The notes under the pieces are model-generated. The model was not told where the DNA came from. It was given only the letters and a program-made list of their open reading frames with translations, and did not search any database. Of a stretch of DNA of 11,199 nt, positions 1 to 6,473 are shown one piece after another. The stretch is from the NCBI GenBank assembly GCA_017458805.1, contig JAFTAC010000169.1:1-11199 (forward strand), read 5' to 3'. Each line of letters starts with the position of its first letter. Position 1 is the stretch's first letter. The stretch comes from Victivallales bacterium (GTDB lineage: Bacteria; Verrucomicrobiota; Lentisphaeria; Oligosphaerales; Oligosphaeraceae). The translations under genes and the position numbers were made by a program.

Positions 1-58
1 CTTTCCTGTAAAAAAATTCTTAATCTGCATACTTTACACCCAAAACATAAAAAGTCAA
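1..58 (-). promoter_or_regulatory. Promoter and ribosome-binding site for a minus-strand gene beyond the left edge
   Basis: Read on the minus strand, TTGACT (53-58) is followed after 16 nt by TAAAGT (31-36), a reasonable sigma-70-type -35/-10 pair. About 24 nt further on, AGGAAAG (1-7) is a Shine-Dalgarno-like sequence ending at the window edge. The stretch is markedly more AT-rich than the coding regions. Together these suggest that the next gene on the minus strand starts just outside the window and has its own promoter, separate from the chaperone operon. The start codon itself is not visible, so the gene is inferred. Confidence 0.45.
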
Positions 59-135
59 GAAAGGATGTCCATTTCGTATGGAATTACAGTACTGACGAAT
101 CAGAAGGACCCAAAAACTTTTTCCCCTTTCCCCAT

Positions 136-230
136 TTGACAAAGGCCGTTTCAGGGCGTAGGGTATTTTGTCGCCTGGTGCCTCCGTTTTGTTATCGTCA
201 CGTTTCAGGGAGTTTTCGGGCGACTTTTTT
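136..230 (+). ncRNA. Possible short plus-strand RNA (about 60 nt) with promoter and U-tract
   Basis: A perfect -35 hexamer TTGACA (136-141), a 17-nt spacer and a weak -10 TAGGGT (159-164) would start a transcript near 170. GTCGCC at 170-175 is the exact complement of GGCGAC at 219-224, which is followed directly by T6 (225-230); CTCC (182-185) can pair with GGAG (209-212) inside. The layout of promoter, closing stem and U-tract is what a small RNA with its own terminator would show. The -10 is poor, the closing stem is only 6 bp and the enclosed loop is long, so this is a weak candidate. No start codon with a ribosome site is seen inside. Confidence 0.2.
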
Positions 231-577
231 GTGTCTATGATGTGTCACGAGCTTTTCGGGGGGGGCGGTGTTCGTCATGCCGGTCAGGCCGTGTCGCATT
301 CCAGCCTCCAGCCTGATATGTCAAGGCCGCTCATCGGGACGGTCCTGAAGGAGCATCTCAGGCGCTCCACCAGGTTCGAAAGGGACCCGTACCACTCCAG
401 CATTGGCCGACGCACGGGCTCCCATGATAATTGGAGCCGCGCAGCGGCGGCAGGAATTTCCGGTGGCATGCCCGATTCCATGCGCCTTGCCGCTACGCTT
501 CGCTACGCGGCAAGGCGCGGAAAACCTGGCAGCCGGTGCCTGTTGGCTATCCTTCTGAATGGCAGCGATTTGTCTCC
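231..577. other. Intergenic stretch without a supported gene
   Basis: Between the possible small RNA and the end of the last chaperone gene I see no convincing coding sequence. A minus-strand frame of 65 codons (284-481) has no ribosome-binding site and begins against the palindrome at 482-518; its product resembles nothing I know. An eight-G run lies at 258-265. The stretch is GC-rich, unlike the AT-rich edge at 1-130, so it may contain decayed coding sequence, but I cannot name a source. Confidence 0.5.
482..518 (-). terminator. Strong GC-rich palindrome downstream of the chaperone operon
   Basis: GCGCCTTGCCGC (482-493) and GCGGCAAGGCGC (507-518) are perfect 12-bp inverted repeats around a 13-nt loop, and the loop holds a small GC-TTC-GC hairpin (497-503). 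It begins 59 nt after the stop of the last gene of the chaperone operon, where transcript 3' ends commonly form. No U-tract follows on either strand, so it is not a textbook intrinsic terminator. It could instead be a 3'-end-stabilising stem, or one copy of a dispersed intergenic palindromic repeat: CGCTACG occurs twice in it, either side of CTT. Confidence 0.4.
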
Positions 578-976
578 TTATTGCGCGGACAATCTCTCCC
601 GCAGGGAAAGAAGCGCCGCCATGAACCCCTCAAGCCTGGAGACCAGGATTTCCGCCGTCAGAAGGTCAAGGGGCAGATACATGGAGAGCGCAAGGGAGTT
701 GTCCTCCTCGTCCAGCGAAACGGTGGCCCCTTTCGTGGCTTCCAGGCGATGGTTGGCCTCCAGCGCGGCAACCAGCACGTTCCCGTCGTCGGAAGGCAAG
801 TCCATGAGTTTTGCCGTGACGAGCACCATGTCGCCCGCGTCCGGGCAGTATAGGAGCGAGACCTCCGCCTCCTCGGAGGCGATGACGCAGACCCCCTCGG
901 CATCCGGCTCGAAGCCGTCGATGCCAAGGAGGTTCCCCGTCTCCGCTATGATTTCAGCGAACGTGGACATGTGCAT
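578..976 (-). CDS. CesT-family-like type III secretion chaperone (downstream of giant protein)
   Basis: The product is a small acidic cytoplasmic protein of 132 residues, within the usual size of class I T3S chaperones, which dimerise and hold the N-terminal region of an effector before export. It shows the expected order: an N-terminal helix (about 3-17), strands through residues 25-55, the stretch LEANHRLEATKGATVSL, a strand, then a LALSMYLPLDLLTAE segment leading into a long C-terminal helix. The strand-PLD-helix end closely resembles the same part of enteropathogenic E. coli CesT from memory. Its start overlaps the upstream gene's stop by one base (TGATG). I see no Shine-Dalgarno sequence, so translation is probably coupled to that gene; an in-frame ATG two codons later (968-970) is an alternative start. 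Position directly after a giant protein matches the effector-chaperone order seen for AvrE/DspE and DspF. The family call rests on pattern recognition without a search. Confidence 0.72.
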   Translation of the reverse strand: MHMSTFAEIIAETGNLLGIDGFEPDAEGVCVIASEEAEVSLLYCPDAGDMVLVTAKLMDLPSDDGNVLVAALEANHRLEATKGATVSLDEEDNSLALSMYLPLDLLTAEILVSRLEGFMAALLSLRERLSAQ

Positions 977-3900
977 CAGAGCTGTTTTGCCAAGGCCTTC
1001 AACGTCGGCTGGACCACTTTCTGCCAGCCCTTGTCCTCCCTGACCATGTCAAGGAAGTCGAGCGTTATTTTCCTGAAGGTGTTTTCCAGCGCATAGACCG
1101 TGGCGTTGTTCTGGCGGCAGTTTTCAAGCCCCATGCTGAGGGCATTGCTGAAGCCATCGGAGAAGCGGGCAAGCTCCTTGTTCAATGCTTCGCGGTTCTT
1201 TTCAGGCACCTTGGGGTGCGTGGCCAGGTCGATGAAGCCTTTCCGGAAGTTGTCCGCCTTGTCATCCCCGACGACGCCCTTGATGAGCTGGCGCTCCATC
1301 GTATGCGTGTAGTCGCGCACCATGTGCGTGCTTGCCTCCTCCAGGTTGTAGCGGATCATGCAGTCCTCCACGGCCAGCAGCACGTCGCCGATGATCTCCT
1401 TGCGGACGGTCTCCTCGTCCAGCCCCTTGACGGCCTCCTTCACGCTGTCCAGGCCGTCCTGGGTGTCGAACCTGCCCAGCACCTCCGTGATCTTGTAGGA
1501 GACGGCTCCGAGCAGGTCCTCGTAGTTCCGCCTGACCGTCGCCTGCAGATTGGGCGACAGTGTGGCGAACCTGGGGTCGTTCGGATTGAACTTGACGGCC
1601 TCGTCCTTGGCGGCGAGTTCGTCGAGCATGATGTTGAGATACTTGGTCTTGACCTCGGCGAGAAGCATGGAGGTCCCGTCCGCGTCGATGATCTGGTCGA
1701 TGAGCGCGATGAAGGAAGGCGTGAGAATAGGCTCGTTCTCGCCGCCATTGAGCGCGTTCTCCTGCAGGGCCTTGACGCGTTCGTCGAACTTGGCCATGAT
1801 GCGTTCCTGCGCCGTGGTGTGGCGGTAGTCCTCGAATCTGGAGAGGCCGTGGGAATCCAGCCAGGCGGTGAAGGCCTCGCGCACCTCGCCAACCTTCTCG
1901 TTGTCGAAGGCGGAATAGAGCAGCTGCGCCGTATGCCCCCTGAGCAGGTCGCGGGCCGCGAAGCGGAACTCGGCCACGGCGTTGCCGGGCCCTGTCGGCG
2001 CGAAGTCCTGGGGATTCTTCTCGTCGAAGGTGTCTCCGTAGTCCATGATGTGGTCAAGCATCGCCTTTTCCGCCTCGACCCGCATCTTGTGCCCCTCGGG
2101 CGAGGCGATCCACTTCTTGAGGTCCTCCATCGCGGCGTTCGCCTCCGCCTCGTCCTGGAGCAGCACGCCCGCCCCGGCGAACTTCATCAGGCCGGTCAGA
2201 CCGCTCTTGAACTTGTAGTCGCTGGTGCCGAACATCTTCTCGGCCACATCCACAAAGCTCTTCATGAGCTCCTTGTTGCGCGCCTCCAGCTTGTCCGGGG
2301 TGAAGTTGTCGGGATTCTGGTAGATCTGGTATTCGATGCGCTGCTTCATCTTCGGAAGGATGACGTCGGCGAGGTATTGCTGCGCCTCCTTGGATGCCGC
2401 GAAGACAATCATGTCCTTTGCCAGGTCAAGGGTGTCCCCCAGCTGGCGCATGGCCTCCGCATGGACGGCGGTGACCTTGGCGGCGTATTCGTCGAATCTG
2501 GTCTTGGCCCTGCTGATCGTGCCGTCCAGATGCTGCTGCAGGAGATTGCGGTAGAAGCCCAGGGCCATCTTCATGTCAAGCGTATCGAAGTCCTTGCGGC
2601 TGGCAAGCTCGAACAGGGCCCACTGGCGGGCCTCATCGAGTTTCTTGGCGCCGAGGCTGGAGAAGTCGTCGTCGATAGGCCCTGCCTGGCGCAGGAAGTC
2701 CGTGCGGAACTTCGCCCATTTCTTGGCAAAGCCCTGCGCCTGCTTGTCCGCCTCCTCGACCATGCGCTTCACCAGGGCGTCCTTGTCGCCGGTGGCATAG
2801 ACCAGCGGCATCTTCTTGACGCGCTCGACGACGGCGTCGGTGGCCTTCGACAAAAGGACCTCCCCCTCCGAATAGGCGCCCTTATAGACATTCGCCAAAA
2901 CGCCGCCCTGGCCGAAGACCTTGCCTTCGCGGACTGCCTGGTTGACCTTGTCCAGGTTCTTGGCGTCCGACAGGAACTCGCTGACCATCGCTTTCCGCTC
3001 CTCCGCCACCTTCGCGATGGCGATTCCTGTCTTCTCCACGCCGTCGGCGGCAATCGTCTGGCCGGCCAAATCCTGGACGGCTTTCTTGTCGAAGCTGCCC
3101 GGGGCCTCCAGAATCTCCTGGAGGCCCGCCTTGAGCTGCGCGCTCTTGTAGCGCGTGATTTCAGCGGTCATCTCCTTGGCCAGCGTCTTCTTCTCGCTGT
3201 CGGTGATGGGCCTGTCGCCGTCGGTGTACCCCTTGAACGCGCCGTGCCCCTCTTCGATGTTTTCGAGCAGCATATTATTGATACGCTCCTCGAACTCCTT
3301 CAAGTAGCCGGCCTCCAGCTTGGCGGTGTTCTTCACCAGGGCCATGACCTTGGAGTTGAACTCATTCTGCACCTTTTCCACAAAGCCTTCCGTGACCGTG
3401 ACATGTCCGTCCACCTTGGGCAGCTTCTTCAGCATGGAGGCCAGGGTTCTGGAGTAGAGGCGCTTCAGCTCGCCTCCCGCCAGCTTGCCCCGTGCCTCCT
3501 TCTCGCTGATGAGGCCGTCCACGCCGAGCTTCACATCGTTCATGCCCGGCTGGGCCATCGCCTCTGCGACACGCTCTCCGATGTTCATGAGCGTCCCCTT
3601 CTCCTTGACGCCAAGAGCCCTGCCGACGGAATTGACCGCCAGGTCGTTGTTGAGTTCGGAAATCGCCTCCTGCATCGTGCCCTTGAAAATGCGGTCCAGC
3701 AGCTTCTTGCCCTCGTTGGCGTCCGCGATGGGGGACTTCAGGAAGAAGCCCTGGAGGGCCGCCTTGTGCGCCTGGGCGAACTTGGACTGGGCGCGCAGGA
3801 GCATGTCGTTGAGCGTGGCCTCGTCTATCAGCCCCTTCTTGAGCTGGGCTTTCGCCATTTTCTCAAAGCTGGTCTTCGCCTTGACAATCGCCTTCCCCAC

Positions 3901-5595
3901 GTTCTTCTCGAACGAGAAATAGGCTTCGGCGGTGGAGCGCAGCAGAACCTTGTCCTTCTCCTCGCTGGCCTTGTCAAGATTCAGGTTCACTCCGACGTTA
4001 TTCGCCACCATCTCCACCTTGCGGCTCGCCATATTGGCCATCGTGAAGCTCATCAGCTTCGAGACCAGAGCCATGTCCATGCCGTTCTTTCCGGAGGCGA
4101 TCTGGCTGATGGCGTTCTCCATGTCATTCACGTAGGCCCCCATGCCTTCGTCAACCAGCTCCTTCTGCCCCGTTTCAGCGTTCTTCTTGACGCTGCCGTT
4201 CTGAATCCGTATCGCGGTACCCAGCTTGTAGGTGTCCTTGGCGATGGCGTCCATGGTGTTCTTGAAGGCGTCGCTGGCCTGCTTGTCCTCGGCAATGGCG
4301 TCGCCGATGCCGTGCTCGGCGAGGAAGTTCTTCGTGAAGGTGTCCAGAAGCCCCTCCGCCACGTAGGCATTCTTGGCCCCCTGGAGGTCATTGTGGATTC
4401 TCTTGCCCTCCTCCGCAGTGATGTTGGCATTGTCAATCAGTCTCAGCGCATCCTGCTGCATGGCGCTGTTAATCGCCATCTGGCGGGCGCCCCTGACCGT
4501 ATCCTTGCCTCCCTCCACAATCTTGTCAAACCGGGCGTCGCCCGTGCTCTTGGCCACCACGTCGGGCGGGTTGTCGATGAACTGCCTGGCGCCGAGCATG
4601 AACTTCTCCGCCTCCTCCATGATGGCCTCGAAGGAGAAGTTGGCGTCCATCTGCAAGGCCTTGTCGCCGTTCTCGCCGTTGGACCATTCGCGGATGTTCT
4701 CCACATTCTGCTTGAACAGGGCGGGCAGCACGTCCGTCATGAACTTCTCGAAAATCATGCCGCCGGTGCCGACCACGCCGCCTTCTCCCTGCTGTGGCAC
4801 AAGCCCCTTGAGGGCGAGGAAGTGGTGGAGGGCTCCGCGCAGCTGGGCCGTCTCGTCCTGCGAAAGGTGCAGCCCGAAGGTGTTGTCCAGGGCCTTCGCG
4901 CCCGTGAAGAGCTCAGCCTTGTCCCTGAGCAGCGTCTCGATCCCTGCCCGCTTGACCGCCTCGTCGCACAGCCTTTCCAGCTCGTGCAGCGTGGTCTTGA
5001 ATGTCAGCTCGTCCATCTTCGGGGTGGCCCCCTCCTTGTCAAGGTCGGTTTCCCAGAGCTTGCTGAGGTCGCCCATCTCCTTGGGCAGCTTCAGGAACTT
5101 TTCCTTCAAGGTCTTGACGCCATCATCCGTCCCCGGCAGGTTGCAGCGCTCCGCCGTCTTCTTGAGGAGATTGTCCAGCATCTGCATGCGCCCAAAGGGG
5201 GTGTTCATCATCTTGTCGTATTCCTGGAACGCCTTTTCCAGCTCCTTTCGCGAGAGGGCGTCGGTCCGCTTGCCGCCATCCTTCTTGCGCACGTTGGTGA
5301 TGCTGTCCATCAGTTTCCGGACGCGCGTGCTGTCAGCCCACCTCAAGTCACTGGCCATCGCCAGGGCGAACTTTTCGCGCATGGTTTGGTTTTTGGCCGC
5401 ATCGATGTTGGTGCGCCATGATATGTTGAAGTCGATCTTGTTGTTGACCTTGGCGATTGTCACGCCGCCCTTGCCGTCTGGCACGAATCGGACATAGCCT
5501 TTGTTCTTCGGATTCACTGTGTTGACCGCCTTGCGAAAGTCGTCTATGCTGATATTCGCCTTCACAGCCTGTTCATTCGTTACTTTCCCTGCCAT
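976..5595 (-). CDS. Giant helical protein of unknown family, candidate type III secretion substrate (1539 aa)
   Basis: I do not recognise this protein's family. It is 1539 residues and appears almost wholly alpha-helical, charged and soluble, with no signal peptide, membrane segment or obvious enzyme motif. The N-terminus (1-30) is polar and Asn/Thr/Ser-rich, followed by a short probable beta region (33-58: GYVRF, GGVTIAKV, IDFNI); the rest reads as successive amphipathic helices joined by short Gly/Pro/Asp loops. A glycine-rich patch lies at 269-279. It has four cysteines (151, 210, 1412, 1493), leaving about 1200 residues without one, and nine tryptophans, none between 305 and 959. The genes on either side encode CesT-like chaperones, the main reason to propose a T3S effector; a large structural protein is the alternative. 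The start is ATG at 5593-5595: an in-frame TGA lies just upstream, but the spacer before the ATG has only a poor ribosome-binding site. Its stop overlaps the next start by one base. Confidence 0.8.
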   Translation of the reverse strand: MAGKVTNEQAVKANISIDDFRKAVNTVNPKNKGYVRFVPDGKGGVTIAKVNNKIDFNISWRTNIDAAKNQTMREKFALAMASDLRWADSTRVRKLMDSITNVRKKDGGKRTDALSRKELEKAFQEYDKMMNTPFGRMQMLDNLLKKTAERCNLPGTDDGVKTLKEKFLKLPKEMGDLSKLWETDLDKEGATPKMDELTFKTTLHELERLCDEAVKRAGIETLLRDKAELFTGAKALDNTFGLHLSQDETAQLRGALHHFLALKGLVPQQGEGGVVGTGGMIFEKFMTDVLPALFKQNVENIREWSNGENGDKALQMDANFSFEAIMEEAEKFMLGARQFIDNPPDVVAKSTGDARFDKIVEGGKDTVRGARQMAINSAMQQDALRLIDNANITAEEGKRIHNDLQGAKNAYVAEGLLDTFTKNFLAEHGIGDAIAEDKQASDAFKNTMDAIAKDTYKLGTAIRIQNGSVKKNAETGQKELVDEGMGAYVNDMENAISQIASGKNGMDMALVSKLMSFTMANMASRKVEMVANNVGVNLNLDKASEEKDKVLLRSTAEAYFSFEKNVGKAIVKAKTSFEKMAKAQLKKGLIDEATLNDMLLRAQSKFAQAHKAALQGFFLKSPIADANEGKKLLDRIFKGTMQEAISELNNDLAVNSVGRALGVKEKGTLMNIGERVAEAMAQPGMNDVKLGVDGLISEKEARGKLAGGELKRLYSRTLASMLKKLPKVDGHVTVTEGFVEKVQNEFNSKVMALVKNTAKLEAGYLKEFEERINNMLLENIEEGHGAFKGYTDGDRPITDSEKKTLAKEMTAEITRYKSAQLKAGLQEILEAPGSFDKKAVQDLAGQTIAADGVEKTGIAIAKVAEERKAMVSEFLSDAKNLDKVNQAVREGKVFGQGGVLANVYKGAYSEGEVLLSKATDAVVERVKKMPLVYATGDKDALVKRMVEEADKQAQGFAKKWAKFRTDFLRQAGPIDDDFSSLGAKKLDEARQWALFELASRKDFDTLDMKMALGFYRNLLQQHLDGTISRAKTRFDEYAAKVTAVHAEAMRQLGDTLDLAKDMIVFAASKEAQQYLADVILPKMKQRIEYQIYQNPDNFTPDKLEARNKELMKSFVDVAEKMFGTSDYKFKSGLTGLMKFAGAGVLLQDEAEANAAMEDLKKWIASPEGHKMRVEAEKAMLDHIMDYGDTFDEKNPQDFAPTGPGNAVAEFRFAARDLLRGHTAQLLYSAFDNEKVGEVREAFTAWLDSHGLSRFEDYRHTTAQERIMAKFDERVKALQENALNGGENEPILTPSFIALIDQIIDADGTSMLLAEVKTKYLNIMLDELAAKDEAVKFNPNDPRFATLSPNLQATVRRNYEDLLGAVSYKITEVLGRFDTQDGLDSVKEAVKGLDEETVRKEIIGDVLLAVEDCMIRYNLEEASTHMVRDYTHTMERQLIKGVVGDDKADNFRKGFIDLATHPKVPEKNREALNKELARFSDGFSNALSMGLENCRQNNATVYALENTFRKITLDFLDMVREDKGWQKVVQPTLKALAKQL

Positions 5596-5629
5596 TGTTC
5601 ACACCATTCCATTTAATTGTTTTCAACCA

Positions 5630-5664
5630 ATCCCTCCTGTCCGTTTTCGCATCTGGGGAGGGAT
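5630..5664 (-). promoter_or_regulatory. Inverted repeat enclosing a Shine-Dalgarno-like sequence upstream of the giant gene
   Basis: In the 104-nt gap between the first chaperone gene and the giant gene, ATCCCTCC (5657-5664 read on the minus strand) and GGAGGGAT (5630-5637) form a perfect 8-bp stem around a 19-nt loop. The 3' arm contains AGGAGGG, the only strong anti-16S match in the gap, but it lies about 36 nt before the ATG of the giant gene, well beyond normal spacing. The stem could tune translation of the giant protein relative to the chaperone, act as an attenuator, or protect a processed 3' end. No U-run follows it, so I do not call it a terminator. Confidence 0.4.
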
Positions 5665-5699
5665 CTATCGACATTGATTACACGGCTCCGGGCCAAAGG

Positions 5700-6137
5700 T
5701 TACACGCGCATGAAAAATGAGTTTCCCGCCAGCACGTCATCCGCAGAAGGACCATCCCAGCGCGGTTCCTCGGAAGCAGGTTCATATTCGCTGCTGGAAA
5801 GCTGCACCTTCCATTCCTCTGCCTTCTGAACAAGGGCAGCCAGGTGATTCAGAAATGTCTCCTCCCCTTCCTCAGCCCCCCTGTACCACCTTTGCAAAAA
5901 TGCATCATGGGTGCCAGGCTCCAAGGAGAGGGTGGCGCCTGCCGTGTCCAGGAACAGGTGGTTTGCCGTCAACATCTGGCGGCAAAACTTCGATAACGTC
6001 TCTTCGGGGATTTCCCCCAGATAGACAGCGGCCAGAATGCCTCCTTCTGCGGAAGAGGAGAGTTGCACCTGACCATCGTCCAGGTCGAGCGTAATCTCCT
6101 CTTCCTTAACAGCATCCATCAATTCTTCAAAATTCAT
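5700..6137 (-). CDS. Second CesT-like type III secretion chaperone (upstream of giant protein)
   Basis: The product is 145 residues, strongly acidic, without signal peptide or membrane segment. Its layout matches class I T3S chaperones: N-terminal helix (MNFEELMDAVKEE), strands LDLDDGQVQLSSS and GILAAVYLGEI, a helix rich in Leu and Cys, the stretch LTANHLFLDTAGATLSLEP, then a long amphipathic helix (FLNHLAALVQKAEEW). The ANH..-.-TAGATLSLEP stretch parallels EANHRLEATKGATVSLDE in the other chaperone, supporting a shared family, while the rest differs. A C-terminal tail of about 30 residues (SSSEYEPASEEP onward) extends beyond that helix and looks flexible. The start is supported by AGGAG at 6147-6151, 9 nt before the ATG. 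It is the first gene of the operon, and its product probably binds the giant protein made from the next gene. Assignment is by pattern, without a search. Confidence 0.65.
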   Translation of the reverse strand: MNFEELMDAVKEEEITLDLDDGQVQLSSSAEGGILAAVYLGEIPEETLSKFCRQMLTANHLFLDTAGATLSLEPGTHDAFLQRWYRGAEEGEETFLNHLAALVQKAEEWKVQLSSSEYEPASEEPRWDGPSADDVLAGNSFFMRV

Positions 6138-6290
6138 TCAAATCTGCTCCTGTATTATCCACAACAATCAAGATGCCATGTCATCTTCTGCCAACAGATG
6201 CTATGCAATCTCCCACGCTACCATCCTGTTTGGGCAAAATAACGCATTTCATCCTTGAATCTATTGTTGTTCTCTTGATGCGAAATCGTT
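6138..6290 (-). promoter_or_regulatory. Long 5' leader of the chaperone-giant protein operon, with inverted repeats
   Basis: The promoter at 6291-6319 predicts a start near 6284, giving about 147 nt of untranslated leader before the ATG at 6137. Two pairings are visible. AAGATG and CATCTT (6170-6175 with 6182-6187) make a perfect 6-bp hairpin with a 6-nt loop, about 20 nt upstream of the ribosome-binding site. ACAACAAT (6161-6168) is complementary to ATTGTTGT (6263-6270), which could close a domain over nearly the whole leader. I recognise no known riboswitch. The length suggests post-transcriptional control, but pairings of this size can arise by chance. Confidence 0.3.
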
Positions 6291-6319
6291 AATATAATGG
6301 CAGTTTCAGATTCTTACAA
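6291..6319 (-). promoter_or_regulatory. Sigma-70-like promoter of the chaperone-giant protein operon
   Basis: On the minus strand TTGTAA (6314-6319) and TATATT (6291-6296) are separated by exactly 17 nt. The -10 hexamer is identical to that of the promoter at 10255-10283. It lies in the AT-rich gap upstream of the first chaperone gene, and it is the best match in that gap, so it is the likely start of the chaperone-giant protein-chaperone transcript. I see no second comparable promoter between those three genes. Confidence 0.55.
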
Positions 6320-6424
6320 GCAGTTTCCGCATTTTCCAAATGAGGAAAGCTCAAATGTTCTGTTACCATACGAGTGGAAAATAACAATGATTGTGAAATA
6401 GATACTTTGATGACCGATGTCGTT

Positions 6425-6458
6425 TCTCCAAGCAAATCACCTCTTGTGTTTGCGGAGA
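6425..6458 (-). terminator. Stem-loop after the aldolase gene, end of the sugar operon
   Basis: Fifteen nt after the aldolase stop, TCTCCGCAAA (6449-6458 on the minus strand) pairs with TTTGC and GGAGA (6425-6436) across a 2-nt bulge, making a 10-bp stem with a 12-nt loop. It is the only sizeable hairpin near the 3' end of the sugar operon. No U-tract follows, so an intrinsic terminator is doubtful; a 3'-end stabiliser or Rho-dependent end is equally possible. From here to about 6320 the gap shows nothing further that I can name. Confidence 0.3.
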
Positions 6459-6473
6459 TTTGAGGCAAGCATC

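Noticed and set aside
258..265. Run of eight G, as a possible phase-variable slippage tract
   Set aside because: It is not inside or just upstream of a supported gene, and shifting frame across it does not join any frames into a sensible product.
284..481. Minus-strand frame of 65 codons downstream of the chaperone operon
   Set aside because: The start directly abuts the palindrome at 482-518, has no ribosome-binding site, and the product matches nothing I know. A decayed remnant is possible but cannot be shown.
168..1043. Plus-strand open frame of 291 codons over the intergenic region and last chaperone
   Set aside because: Runs antisense to a better supported gene, has Ser/Arg-rich low-information composition, and no ribosome-binding site before its ATG.
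3505..3540. EF-hand-like stretch in the giant protein (around residues 687-700, VDGLISEKE)
   Set aside because: The first and third calcium-ligand positions are not acidic, so it fails the EF-hand loop pattern.
1216..5421. Plus-strand open frame of 1401 codons opposite the giant gene
   Set aside because: It is codon-aligned antisense to the giant gene, so it stays open simply because that gene uses no TTA, CTA or TCA codons there. The product is Leu/Val/Gly/His/Arg-rich with no domain and no ribosome site that I could see.
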